From: Diplonema japonicum
Taxonomy: Eukaryota > Euglenozoa > Diplonemea > Diplonemida > Diplonemidae
Assembly: GCA_964019335.1 (NCBI GenBank)
Contig: OZ025762.1
Coordinates: 124,001-188,000 of the forward strand
Reading direction: 5' to 3'
DNA length: 64,000 bases
Below, piece after piece: positions 1 to 10,035 of the stretch (positions are counted from its first letter, which is position 1; every line of letters begins with the position of its first letter). The translations under genes were made by a program, and so were the position numbers. The notes under the pieces were generated by a model. It made no database searches and had not been told where the DNA came from. It saw only the letters and a program-made list of their open reading frames with translations.

Positions 1-541
1 CGGTTTCTCCTCCTTTGGTGGTCTTGCCGGCCTTCTCCCCAGCCTGGCCGCTCTTTCTCTTCGTTCTCTCGCCCATTGTCCTTTCAACGCCTCTAGGTCA
101 TGCTTGGTCTTCGGTGATGCAAATATCGCCCTCCTGTTCCATCCGATCACCGCCTTTGTCCTCCCGATGGATCGTAGTGTGTGCACCCTTGTGCTCGGCT
201 CAGCTGGGAAGGCCCTCCTTCCTTTCACCTTCTTCAGTACCCTCCCTAGCTCCCATGTGTGCCAGATCTTCTTCATCAGTCCATGCAATCTCCTCGCTTT
301 CTGCTGTACTTCTGCGAGATCCCCCAGCTTCCCTCCAAGGGTCTTCCCGGTCACGTTCTCGAAATCCAGTGCCAGCTCCACCGTCGACACTGACGTGTTC
401 CTGCTGCCTGCATACCAGCGCAGTTGCCGCATCCACCTCAGCGTGTACTCCCGTAGGACATCCCCTGCCGGTAGCTTGCCGAAGTCCTTGTCCGTCGGTA
501 CTGGGTGTTCTTGACCTTGTGTGATCTCCAGCCACTGGTGT
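1..541 (-). mobile_element. LINE 3' fragment, family A, 5'-truncated
   Basis: Minus-strand remnant of the C-terminal end of a non-LTR retrotransposon protein, running off the left edge of the window. It matches the longest family A copy (46055-47510) almost base for base, but lacks 12 bases near 441 (one repeat of 'cacctccttc' is missing), which removes four codons. The sense 5' end stops abruptly at about 541, where the sequence turns into an A run, the pattern expected of 5' truncation during target-primed reverse transcription. No reverse transcriptase or endonuclease is present. Confidence 0.75.
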
Positions 542-647
542 GTAAAAAAAAGATAAGATAATTTCTTTTCGTACCGCAAGAGCAAAGCGCGGCTCAACTA
601 CTTAAGAAAAGGATCTGATTAAACAAAAAAAAAAAAGATAAAAAGGA

Positions 648-2519
648 TCAAATAATTGTCTCATCTGCAAACCTAGTCTTTAATGGGCAAAATGAAGGCA
701 CACCATGGCACAGACTGAGATAGTGCATGTTGTAGTAACTATGCTTCTGAGCTGGAGTGCCTCCCTCTTCTAGCACTTCTCCCAAGTTGCTAACTGAGAG
801 AATCCTAACAGATGGTAGTTCTGACATTTCCTGGCCAAAGCCGCCTTCGTCTTTACTAGGAATGAAGGGCTTGTAAGACTCGTACTTCGGGAAGAGGCAC
901 GCAAAGTGGGTGAGCTCCTCGAACACATGCTGCCGCGTCTCGCTTGCATCGTCGTAGACACCGATGTAGGTGCTGATGATGATGTGCAGAACCACATCCA
1001 CGAACACCACCTTCGACACAAACATCCCTGCCAGCGTCTTCATGAGCATCCTCGCAATGAACAGCGGTGTGAACAAGTTTTTTATAACTGCTATCCCTTC
1101 TGACTTCAGAGCCACCAAGTGATCGGCCATGTGTACCCCCAGTATCAGAAAACCAAGGCCAAGGAACTGCAGGACTATCGCAATCCGTGATAGCCTCGTC
1201 ATCAGTGCATCTGCCGTGTCTCGCGTCACCGCCCGAAGAAGCTTGTCGTGAAATACCAAGAACAACCCCATGCTGGCGGTGATGAGGACAGCCGTTGCCA
1301 TCACAGGAGCCGTCCCCACCACCACAAGAAGAAGGGCCATGATGGCCATCACAATGGGAAGTGCCGAGGCCTGCAAGATGATCAGCATCCACGAGGTCAC
1401 ACGGACACCAGGGAACATCAGCTTCGACATCTTCAAACCGCCCTGAAGACCAAGCATCAGGCCCAGAACACCAGGGGCAAGTGACTTCAATGCTTGCACA
1501 GCACCCAGAAGGAAGGGTAGGTAGACAATGTACCTCAAGAGGAGGCCTACGAAAGTCATCACAAGCTGAGATGCAGAAATCGTATCGGTAGAGGTGTCAA
1601 TGAGCTGCAGGCCCTCTGTCACGGTGTTCGCCATGTCGTCGATGTGCATGCTGCAGATGGAACCAACGTCTGCAGGCTTCCCGTTGCTCAGCCGCATCTC
1701 GAACCCCACGGCGGTGTAGACCTCGTTGACGAGGTTGAGGGTGTACTTGCAAAGATCCTGAACCTGCTCCTTGGGGGGTACGATGTCCATCCAGGGGACG
1801 AAGAAGTAGATGAAAGGGAGGAAGAAGACAAGGAACCAGCCGAAAGTGACGAGGCGGATGCTTTGATGGTAAGAGATCCACCTCCAGGCGGAGGCGGAGT
1901 AGAAGAAAATGGCGAATATGGACTGAACAAGAGGGATGAAATCCAAAAGCTGCTCCCTCGCCCTGTCCCTGAGGAGGAAGTTGTCGCTGGTGATGAGGTC
2001 CTTCTCTAGTCTGGTGTCGAAGGCGCCGTCTTTGTGCAACGTCATAACGTTGAGAATGGCAACAACAACATAGAGCAGAACGCTGATGTTGAGCTGCGAC
2101 CTCCGCCAAGCAAGGTAGGCATGCGACACAAGGGGCGCCTTGTCCCCAAGAGAGGCGGCGGAGGCAACAGTCTCCAAGGAGTCCACTCTCATTGCTCTGA
2201 GGTCTGTCTTGAAAGCCCTTGAAGGCCGAGGGATCTGCAGTATCAAGTTGCTAACTGGTTCCACAGGGTAGGTGTAGCCGCTGAAGCACAAATAGGCAAG
2301 CAGCCCAGCACCGATGAGGAGGAGGATGACAAACATGATGTACGCTAAGTAGGAGAGGGCCTCCTTGCCGATGTAGTTGACAGGAATGTTGAAAAGGTCA
2401 GCTTCACTGGGAGAGAGAATGGATAATGGTGCCAGGGTGTCATTAGTTGAAATCTCCTGAGCTCGCAGGGACGCTGCGTGCAGAAAGAGTGCAATAACGT
2501 ACCGGCAGCTGGGCGCCAT
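648..2519 (-). CDS. Polytopic membrane protein, paralog 1 of 4
   Basis: Function not recognised. A 623-residue protein is read from the Met at 2519. An in-frame Met exists upstream at 2600, but the 2519 start gives an N-terminal signal peptide that aligns with the other three paralogs. One hydrophobic segment follows the signal peptide near residues 45-70, then roughly nine more, with a soluble loop of about 80 residues in the middle (CSMHIDDMANTV). Family hallmarks are YHQSIRL, FVPWMDIV, LAPGVLGLMLGLQ, SKLMFPGVRVTSWM and a C-terminal cytosolic or luminal block beginning VYDDASETRQHVFEEL. The tail ends differently from the paralogs, with a degenerate LSLCHG in place of their LSINHG. The next gene upstream in the transcript is paralog 2. 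A surface or endomembrane transporter/receptor is possible but not shown. Confidence 0.85.
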   Translation of the reverse strand: MAPSCRYVIALFLHAASLRAQEISTNDTLAPLSILSPSEADLFNIPVNYIGKEALSYLAYIMFVILLLIGAGLLAYLCFSGYTYPVEPVSNLILQIPRPSRAFKTDLRAMRVDSLETVASAASLGDKAPLVSHAYLAWRRSQLNISVLLYVVVAILNVMTLHKDGAFDTRLEKDLITSDNFLLRDRAREQLLDFIPLVQSIFAIFFYSASAWRWISYHQSIRLVTFGWFLVFFLPFIYFFVPWMDIVPPKEQVQDLCKYTLNLVNEVYTAVGFEMRLSNGKPADVGSICSMHIDDMANTVTEGLQLIDTSTDTISASQLVMTFVGLLLRYIVYLPFLLGAVQALKSLAPGVLGLMLGLQGGLKMSKLMFPGVRVTSWMLIILQASALPIVMAIMALLLVVVGTAPVMATAVLITASMGLFLVFHDKLLRAVTRDTADALMTRLSRIAIVLQFLGLGFLILGVHMADHLVALKSEGIAVIKNLFTPLFIARMLMKTLAGMFVSKVVFVDVVLHIIISTYIGVYDDASETRQHVFEELTHFACLFPKYESYKPFIPSKDEGGFGQEMSELPSVRILSVSNLGEVLEEGGTPAQKHSYYNMHYLSLCHGVPSFCPLKTRFADETII

Positions 2520-2897
2520 CTGAGTAAAGGAAGAAGAATGGCAGCCTGTTTGTTGAAATGAAATACCGATCGTCAAATAAAATAATGACAGAGAAAACAA
2601 GCTTTGGTTGAGGGAACAAAAGAGCTTAAAAAAGGAGGAAGTGAAATAAGAGGAAAAAAAAAATTAAAATAAGAATGCTATTCTTAGTTCGTAATCGATC
2701 GAATAGTCGTAAGCTGATTCGGGAAACCCGGAGAAAAGAATGACCACGAAAGGCCCTAAATAAATGAGGGAGGGAAAAGGTTCCTACTCCTTGAAACGAT
2801 TGCCCTTGAAGGCATGTTGTAAAGCGCAGCAATGCATTTCAGCAAAGAAATAGATCACAGGCTGGTAAGGAAGGAGGGAAGGTCGTTGAAAGATAGA

Positions 2898-4637
2898 TTA
2901 AACAACAGTATATATAGCAACAGGCTCCTGTGTGCCATGGTTGATACTAAGATGATGGCCCACCGAATTTGGTTCCTGAGATGCGAGCCCATCCTGTTTG
3001 AAACCTGGAAGGTAGGGCTTGTAAGACTCGTACTTCGGGAAGAGGCACGCAAAGTGGGTGAGCTCCTCGAACACATGCTGCCGCGTCTCGCTTGCATCGT
3101 CGTAGACACCGATGTAGGTGCTGATGATGATGTGCAGAACCACATCCACGAACACCACCTTCGACACAAACATCCCTGCCAACATTTGCACCACAAGCCT
3201 TGAAATGAACAACGGGCTCAGCATGTTCTTCACCGCCGCCACTCCTTCCGCCTTCAGGGCTACCAGATGGTCAGCCATGTAGATGCCCAGCACAAGGAAG
3301 CCAAGGCCGAGTATCTGCAAAACAATGGCAGCGTACGTCAGCCTCGTCATCAGTGTCTGTGCCTTCTCCCGTGTCACCGCTCGAAGAAGCTGGTCTGAGA
3401 ACGCCAGAAACAACCCCATGCTGGCGGTGATGAGGACAGCCGTTGCCATCACAGGAGCCGTCCCCACCACCACAAGAAGAAGGGCCATGATGGCCATCAC
3501 AATGGGAAGTGCCGAGGCCTGCAAGATGATCAACATCCACGAGGTCACACGGACACCAGGGAACATCAGCTTCGACATCCTGAGACCCTTTTGAAGACCA
3601 AGCATCAAGCCCAGAACACCAGGGGCGAGTGACTTCAATGCTTCCAAGGCTCCAAGAAGGAAGGGGAAGTAGACAATGTACCTCAACAGGAGACCCACGA
3701 AGGTCAGGATGAGCTGGGAAGACGAAACGTTACCTGTTGTGGTGTCGATCAGCTTCAAGCCGTCGGTCACGGTGTTCGCCATGTCGTCGATGCGTCCGCT
3801 GCACACAGAGTTCACATTCACAATCTTCCCGTCAAGCTGCAGCTCCGTCCCGACCAAGCTGGAAAAGACGGTTTCTATTGTGTTGAGGGTGTACTTGCAC
3901 AGGCCCTGAACCTGCTCCTTGGGGGAGACGATGTCCATCCAGGGGACGAAGAAGTAGATGAAAGGGAGGAAGAAGACAAAAAACCAACCGAAGGCAACGA
4001 GGCGGATGCTCTGGTGGTAGGAGACCCACCTCCAGGCGGAGGCGGAGTAGAAGAAAATGGCGAAGATGGTCTGTGCAAGCGGGATGAACTGCAGCAGCTG
4101 GGTCCTGGTCCTGTCCCTGATGGCGTACGCGTCGCTGCTGAGCTCGCTCTTCTCAGCACTGACGTCGAAGGCGTTATCCTTGTGCAGCTGGATGATGTTG
4201 ATGACGAGGACAGCCACGTAGAGCAGAACACCGATGTTGAGCTGCGACCTCCGCCAGGCAAGGTAGGCATGCGACACAGGAGGCGCCTTGTCCCCAAGGG
4301 AGGTGGCGGAGGAAACAGTCTCCAAGGGGTCCACCACCACCTCCCTCAGATCCGTCACCAGAGCCCTTCCGGGACGGGGGACCTGCAGCTTCAGGTTGTC
4401 CACCACACCTACACGGTAGACATCACCCCTGAAGCACAGGAACACCAAGGCAACACCACCAATGAGCAGGAAGATGCCCAGCATGATGTAACCCACGTAG
4501 GACAGTGCCTGCCTCCCCACATACTCCACAGGGTCGGGGGGCGAAGGTGTCTCGGTCTCATCGAATGGCGCTTGTCCCCGAACCGCCATCGTGTGCAGGA
4601 GGAGGAGACCTGCAGCAGCATGCTTGTGCGACAACAT
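2898..4637 (-). CDS. Polytopic membrane protein, paralog 2 of 4
   Basis: A 579-residue member of the same unrecognised family: signal peptide (residues 1-22), then about ten predicted membrane segments. It is nearly identical to paralog 3. Over about 540 shared residues I see one difference (Ala versus Cys in the segment IVM-x-IMALLL), and then the two C-terminal tails diverge completely after FPKYESYK. The tail here is short and carries the LSINHG motif. The start at 4637 is the first in-frame Met, gives a good signal peptide and is shared with paralog 3, including about 30 bases of 5' leader. A recent tandem duplication or gene conversion is the simplest reading. Confidence 0.87.
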   Translation of the reverse strand: MLSHKHAAAGLLLLHTMAVRGQAPFDETETPSPPDPVEYVGRQALSYVGYIMLGIFLLIGGVALVFLCFRGDVYRVGVVDNLKLQVPRPGRALVTDLREVVVDPLETVSSATSLGDKAPPVSHAYLAWRRSQLNIGVLLYVAVLVINIIQLHKDNAFDVSAEKSELSSDAYAIRDRTRTQLLQFIPLAQTIFAIFFYSASAWRWVSYHQSIRLVAFGWFFVFFLPFIYFFVPWMDIVSPKEQVQGLCKYTLNTIETVFSSLVGTELQLDGKIVNVNSVCSGRIDDMANTVTDGLKLIDTTTGNVSSSQLILTFVGLLLRYIVYFPFLLGALEALKSLAPGVLGLMLGLQKGLRMSKLMFPGVRVTSWMLIILQASALPIVMAIMALLLVVVGTAPVMATAVLITASMGLFLAFSDQLLRAVTREKAQTLMTRLTYAAIVLQILGLGFLVLGIYMADHLVALKAEGVAAVKNMLSPLFISRLVVQMLAGMFVSKVVFVDVVLHIIISTYIGVYDDASETRQHVFEELTHFACLFPKYESYKPYLPGFKQDGLASQEPNSVGHHLSINHGTQEPVAIYTVV

Positions 4638-5102
4638 GGTTTGTCAAGTATCTGTGGTGTGGTGTGGTGTGTGTTTAGGAAAAAAGGAAGAAGAGAAACA
4701 GCGGGGGGGGAAAGGCGTAAAAGCAATCTTTTTGATAATGAATTGTTAAAAGAGTAGAGTGGTAGCATTGTTGGGGTCATCCTTCTACAGGACTAACCCC
4801 AGATGTGCATCGAACAATTTATAAACTCATTTTTTTTAAAAAAAGAACTTAGACCTTTTAAAGAAAAAGAAAAGACACATAGGAATAGGTTCCTATTTTC
4901 GCTTCGTTTTCCTCGACCCCAAAAAGAATAAAGAAGAAAAAAAGACTTTGTAAAGAGATGCTATGTGGAAGCATATAGACAACAATCTGGTCAGAGACCA
5001 AGGTTACCCTTTGCCGGCCACTCTGGGAGAAGGGAAAGAAAAGGAACCTGGGGTGCGTGTTGACGATTAGAAACCCCTGGTTTTTTTGAATAAAAAAAGG
5101 TA

Positions 5103-5137
<35 letters not shown>

Positions 5138-5454
5138 GGGAGTTGTATCTTGTGTTCTTTTTCTTCTTCTTTTTTTTCGTTCAGAAGAGGAAGGGGGGAA
5201 AAAAAACTTCAAAAAGCTTTTTTTTTTTTTTTCTCCCCCCTTTTTTTCGAAAACCAACGGACATTGCCAAAGGTGAGAGCTAGGTAAAGTTTTGGAAGAG
5301 CTAGGTGAGAAAATATAGGAGAGGAATGACGAGAAAAAAAAAAAAAAAAAAAAAACTGTAAACGAAAAATTTACCGGAAGGAAAACCATCCGGTCGGTCA
5401 GGTCTTCGAGGTCTTGGAGCATTTTTCCTTCCACGGTATATGAAAAGGAAGCGT

Positions 5455-5492
5455 GGTGTGCCTCACAGGGTCATGAGATCTCGAGGCACACC
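5455..5492. repeat. Inverted repeat, 10-bp stem, 18-base loop
   Basis: ggtgtgcctc at 5455-5464 pairs perfectly with gaggcacacc at 5483-5492. It lies in the spacer between two membrane-protein paralogs. It could fold in RNA of either strand. No function is evident. Confidence 0.6.
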
Positions 5493-5894
5493 TGGAAGAG
5501 AAAAAAAAAAAGAACTAGCTGCGGGCCTAGTGTGGAAGATTATTACATATAAACCTCTTAATCTAGTCCCAACAAAAGGGACAGGAAAAAAAAAATAAGA
5601 TGAAACCTTTAATTAAGAGATTTACAGTATTTCTTTTTCTCATTTCCTTTTTTTTTTTTTTTTGTTGTAAATCATTACACACAGCGGCAAACAAAGATAT
5701 TCGGATTAACAATCGCAGAAAAAGGAAAAATGAAAAAAAAAGAAATGAAAAAGAAAATGAAAGAGAAATGAGCAGAGGAAATTGTTATTGTTTTTCTTTT
5801 CTTTTTCTTCTTCTTCTTTTTGTTGTCGTTCTTTTTTAGAACGAAAAAAAAAAAAAAAACTTTCAACTTCGCTGCTTTTCGTACGTGTTAACGA

Positions 5895-5940
5895 TAAAGG
5901 TGATGTTTAAGGGCAAAACCAATTTGACCACCCTTTTATA
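5895..5940 (-). repeat. Short relic resembling a LINE 3' terminus
   Basis: The stretch containing gatgtttaagggcaaa and then gaccaccctt is repeated at 62470-62510, immediately 3' of the family C LINE coding remnant. This copy has no coding part. It is followed by 'ataaaggaggcc', a motif that recurs at other LINE or repeat ends (9975, 51530). Confidence 0.45.
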
Positions 5941-6489
5941 AAAATAAAATTTGTTTAAGATAAAGGAGGCCAATGTTGGTGGTAGCCTGAACACCTCTAT
6001 GTCACCCCACCTTAAAATATGAAAGAAAAAAAAGAAAAAGAACAAAAAGTTCCCTGTTTTTCTTTATTCTTAAGTGCTACTTCTAATTCTTTTGGTTTTG
6101 GAGAATATACCCCACCACGTAAAAAAAAAAATGGGGGGTTTACTAACCAATTTTCTATTGGTACCTGAAACTACAACTTGCGTTGGGAGAAAGAAGAAAA
6201 AAAAAAGGAAAAAAAAAAAAGAAAGTAGGGCAACTCAAAGGGGAAATGTGAACAAAACCCTTCGAAATCAAATAACCCTCTTTCACTCTTAATATGTCAC
6301 TTCACCTCACCTTACTCAGGCAGGCAAAGGAATTTTAATAATTAATTCGACAAAGCTTCAGGAAAAAAGAAAATGCGAAAAAAAAATAAAAAAGATAATA
6401 TCGAAAGCAGGGCTCTGGCACCGGACACAGAGGGCCTCGCTGAAGAAAAGAAATGTTTTAAAAAAAAGAATAATAATAAATAATGATTA

Positions 6490-8367
6490 TCAAACCATGT
6501 GTATGGTCCCCCTCGTTGCAAGGGGCTCCCTGTACCTCCCGAGGTCCCTTGGAGCCCTGTGACTGGCGGTGAAATATCCAGGAAGTGTGGTCGGCGTCCT
6601 GAGTGGGCCACGGTCCACACCAAGATGGCTCTCGCTGGCTACAACTGGTACTGCAGCTGATGTCCCGTGGTTGATACTCAAGTGATCAGGGTCCGTAGCC
6701 ACAGGAGTCGTATTTAACTCCACATCTTCCTTGTTGGGTACGAAATCCTTGTAAGACTCGTACTTCGGGAAGAGGCACGCAAAGTGGGTGAGCTCCTCGA
6801 ACACATGCTGCCGCGTCTCGCTTGCATCGTCGTAGACACCGATGTAGGTGCTGATGATGATGTGCAGAACCACATCCACGAACACCACCTTCGACACAAA
6901 CATCCCTGCCAACATTTGCACCACAAGCCTTGAAATGAACAACGGGCTCAGCATGTTCTTCACCGCCGCCACTCCTTCCGCCTTCAGGGCTACCAGATGG
7001 TCAGCCATGTAGATGCCCAGCACAAGGAAGCCAAGGCCGAGTATCTGCAAAACAATGGCAGCGTACGTCAGCCTCGTCATCAGTGTCTGTGCCTTCTCCC
7101 GTGTCACCGCTCGAAGAAGCTGGTCTGAGAACGCCAGAAACAACCCCATGCTGGCGGTGATGAGGACAGCCGTTGCCATCACAGGAGCCGTCCCCACCAC
7201 CACAAGAAGAAGGGCCATGATGCACATCACAATGGGAAGTGCCGAGGCCTGCAAGATGATCAACATCCACGAGGTCACACGGACACCAGGGAACATCAGC
7301 TTCGACATCCTGAGACCCTTTTGAAGACCAAGCATCAAGCCCAGAACACCAGGGGCGAGTGACTTCAATGCTTCCAAGGCTCCAAGAAGGAAGGGGAAGT
7401 AGACAATGTACCTCAACAGGAGACCCACGAAGGTCAGGATGAGCTGGGAAGACGAAACGTTACCTGTTGTGGTGTCGATCAGCTTCAAGCCGTCGGTCAC
7501 GGTGTTCGCCATGTCGTCGATGCGTCCGCTGCACACAGAGTTCACATTCACAATCTTCCCGTCAAGCTGCAGCTCCGTCCCGACCAAGCTGGAAAAGACG
7601 GTTTCTATTGTGTTGAGGGTGTACTTGCACAGGCCCTGAACCTGCTCCTTGGGGGAGACGATGTCCATCCAGGGGACGAAGAAGTAGATGAAAGGGAGGA
7701 AGAAGACAAAAAACCAACCGAAGGCAACGAGGCGGATGCTCTGGTGGTAGGAGACCCACCTCCAGGCGGAGGCGGAGTAGAAGAAAATGGCGAAGATGGT
7801 CTGTGCAAGCGGGATGAACTGCAGCAGCTGGGTCCTGGTCCTGTCCCTGATGGCGTACGCGTCGCTGCTGAGCTCGCTCTTCTCAGCACTGACGTCGAAG
7901 GCGTTATCCTTGTGCAGCTGGATGATGTTGATGACGAGGACAGCCACGTAGAGCAGAACACCGATGTTGAGCTGCGACCTCCGCCAGGCAAGGTAGGCAT
8001 GCGACACAGGAGGCGCCTTGTCCCCAAGGGAGGTGGCGGAGGAAACAGTCTCCAAGGGGTCCACCACCACCTCCCTCAGATCCGTCACCAGAGCCCTTCC
8101 GGGACGGGGGACCTGCAGCTTCAGGTTGTCCACCACACCTACACGGTAGACATCACCCCTGAAGCACAGGAACACCAAGGCAACACCACCAATGAGCAGG
8201 AAGATGCCCAGCATGATGTAACCCACGTAGGACAGTGCCTGCCTCCCCACATACTCCACAGGGTCGGGGGGCGAAGGTGTCTCGGTCTCATCGAATGGCG
8301 CTTGTCCCCGAACCGCCATCGTGTGCAGGAGGAGGAGACCTGCAGCAGCATGCTTGTGCGACAACAT
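6490..8367 (-). CDS. Polytopic membrane protein, paralog 3 of 4
   Basis: A 625-residue copy of paralog 2 with a longer, unrelated C-terminal tail. Signal peptide and membrane segments are as in paralog 2. The DNA from about 6748 to 8397 is almost identical to 3018-4667. The unique tail of about 70 residues keeps the LSINHG motif and then becomes Ser/Thr/Pro/Arg-rich, suggesting that tails are swapped or evolve freely while the membrane core is homogenised. The Cys codon in IVMCIMALLL is shared with paralog 4, whereas paralog 2 shares Ala with paralog 1. Confidence 0.87.
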   Translation of the reverse strand: MLSHKHAAAGLLLLHTMAVRGQAPFDETETPSPPDPVEYVGRQALSYVGYIMLGIFLLIGGVALVFLCFRGDVYRVGVVDNLKLQVPRPGRALVTDLREVVVDPLETVSSATSLGDKAPPVSHAYLAWRRSQLNIGVLLYVAVLVINIIQLHKDNAFDVSAEKSELSSDAYAIRDRTRTQLLQFIPLAQTIFAIFFYSASAWRWVSYHQSIRLVAFGWFFVFFLPFIYFFVPWMDIVSPKEQVQGLCKYTLNTIETVFSSLVGTELQLDGKIVNVNSVCSGRIDDMANTVTDGLKLIDTTTGNVSSSQLILTFVGLLLRYIVYFPFLLGALEALKSLAPGVLGLMLGLQKGLRMSKLMFPGVRVTSWMLIILQASALPIVMCIMALLLVVVGTAPVMATAVLITASMGLFLAFSDQLLRAVTREKAQTLMTRLTYAAIVLQILGLGFLVLGIYMADHLVALKAEGVAAVKNMLSPLFISRLVVQMLAGMFVSKVVFVDVVLHIIISTYIGVYDDASETRQHVFEELTHFACLFPKYESYKDFVPNKEDVELNTTPVATDPDHLSINHGTSAAVPVVASESHLGVDRGPLRTPTTLPGYFTASHRAPRDLGRYREPLATRGTIHMV

Positions 8368-8941
8368 GGTTTGTCAAGTATCTGTGGTGTGGTGTGGTTT
8401 TCTTTTCGATCGTAAACTGGAGTGAAGAAAAAAAAGAAGAAAAAACAGCGAAAAAAAGAAGACAGGCAATGAAGCCTTTCCAGCAAACCTCCTCGTAACG
8501 CCTACGAACTGCCACCTGAGAAAACTACCGTCGGTGCTGAAGTGCTGGGGTTCTTGCACTCATCTGACCGATAAAATGGATTCTTTTCATCAGGTTTACA
8601 CATTTCTGGGGCAACTAGTATTGGAAGGGTGCTACTATTATTTTGCATATTTCAAGTAGGGTTTTCAAAAAAAGAAAAGTGACAAAATAGCGAACACCAT
8701 ATAGCATTCTGAATTTTAAAAAAAAAAAAAAAAAAGGTGATTTTAAGTTCTTGATACTCTCTGGTAGGAGTTCTAGGGCTAACTTCACCTCCGACGCCCT
8801 GTCTCCTACCATCTAGAGTAGTTGTGAATTCATTTTCAGCAGCAACCCCGCGTGTATCTGCCCTATACCCCAATCGTCGTCCCAAGCTGTCCAAAACATT
8901 CCGTTCCCATGGCAGCTGTAAAAAAAAAAAAAAAAAGAAAA
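8368..8941. other. Spacer upstream of paralog 3
   Basis: No gene. About 8587-8655 is a diverged copy of a sequence also found at 32655-32720 (shared blocks ttacacatt, ctggggca and ttttgcatat), so an old dispersed repeat is present. The rest is unique AT-rich sequence and A runs. Confidence 0.5.
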
Positions 8942-9971
8942 TATATGAGCTCGTCCGGAAAAAAATGTCAACAAATGACCCTCCTATGCGGCGGAAAACC
9001 CCCGTTAAAATTCTAAGTAGAAAAGTAGTCCGACACCACTTTGTGTGCAGAAATGCAGTCTAAGCTTGAACACCATATAGGTCACAATGCTCGCCGTTTG
9101 TTTTATTTTTAAAACGCACGTGCAAAAACATGTTTTTTTAGAATGGCTTTTGGCAAACGATTCAATTTGGAAGTTACAAATAACCCAGGCTCCATTTTTT
9201 ATTTTCGTTTTCCCGTGAAAAGCGACAGGAGGAATGGACGCAGATTGAAAATCTGTGAAACCTTTGGGGTCATTTTGTGTGGGCTGGACTCTAAAATCAC
9301 TATTAAAATGGGGTGGGGGAACTTACCCTTAAAGTGCCATTTTGGTCTATTTAAGGCTAAAATCCCTTTAAAACCCCTTATAAAAGCAGAAATTTCACTT
9401 TCAAAGTATTATGAGTGCAAAAGAAAAACCTCAGCAGATGGGTAGAGAATGAAAGTTTGACCCCGAAGATACCAATGTCGAAGCTCTGCATGAGCAGGCA
9501 AGTGTTAAGAATTGGTTTTTCTGAAAAAGGCCAAAATCCCTTAGGAACCCCTTGAAAAAGCCAAAAAATAGGGTGTGAAAAACCGGGTTTTCGGGGCTAT
9601 GCGCCATATATTTTTCGCTAAGTACTTTTAACAGTAACCCGACCCTGGGTTGTACCCAGGGGTCACAAGTGCGCTTGAACACCAATTTTATGCACCCTAG
9701 ATGCTGCATTTTAAGCAATAAAATTGCATTTTAAACATTTTTCGCCGTTTTTCTGACCTCTATTTTTCGCTTCCCGGGGGCAGCTGGTTGCAAAGCCTGC
9801 CACCCTCATGGCAAAACAGGCATCGCAATTGAAAGAACGGCGTCACGTACACCATATATGTCATCTTCCTATGGTTGCATGCTGCCCTTTTTTTGCTCAA
9901 ATAATCGAAACAAGAAATTTTCGGAGGTGCCCAAAAAAGTGTTGACATTTTCGTCCGGACGAGCTCATATA
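8942..9971. mobile_element. 1.03-kb non-autonomous DNA element with 32-bp terminal inverted repeats
   Basis: The left end (8942-8973) begins TATATGAGCTCGTCCGGA and ends ATGTCAACA. The reverse complement of the right end (9940-9971) begins TATATGAGCTCGTCCGGA and also ends ATGTCAACA, with about two mismatches over 32 bases. No open frame longer than about 100 codons lies between, so no transposase is encoded. The interior has an imperfect direct repeat (near 9355 and 9530, around aaaatcccttnnnaacccct) and several cttgaacacca copies. The flanks rejoin to a sequence like the LINE 3' end (aaaatatatgag + ttaaaggaggcc), so the insertion may have landed in an older repeat. Confidence 0.72.
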
Positions 9972-10035
9972 AGAGTTAAAGGAGGCCGGTGTTACCCGTG
10001 ATGACCTGATGTACTTCTTTATATTTCCAAAAAAA
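9972..10035. repeat. Dispersed short repeat, copy 1
   Basis: Begins gagttaaaggaggcc and ends gatgtacttctttatatttcc followed by an A run. Related copies lie at 10640-10686 and 36950-37022. They share the final block, and the latter two also share gtcaacagcgaac. Confidence 0.55.

Larger units (their letters stand above)
4638..6489. other. Gene-free spacer between paralogs 2 and 3
   Basis: About 1.85 kb without a supportable gene. It holds a 30-base T run (5105-5134), several A runs, a 10-bp hairpin (5455-5492) and a short match to LINE 3' ends (5895-5940). Low-complexity Lys/Phe-rich reading frames on both strands come from homopolymers and are not genes. Confidence 0.7.
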
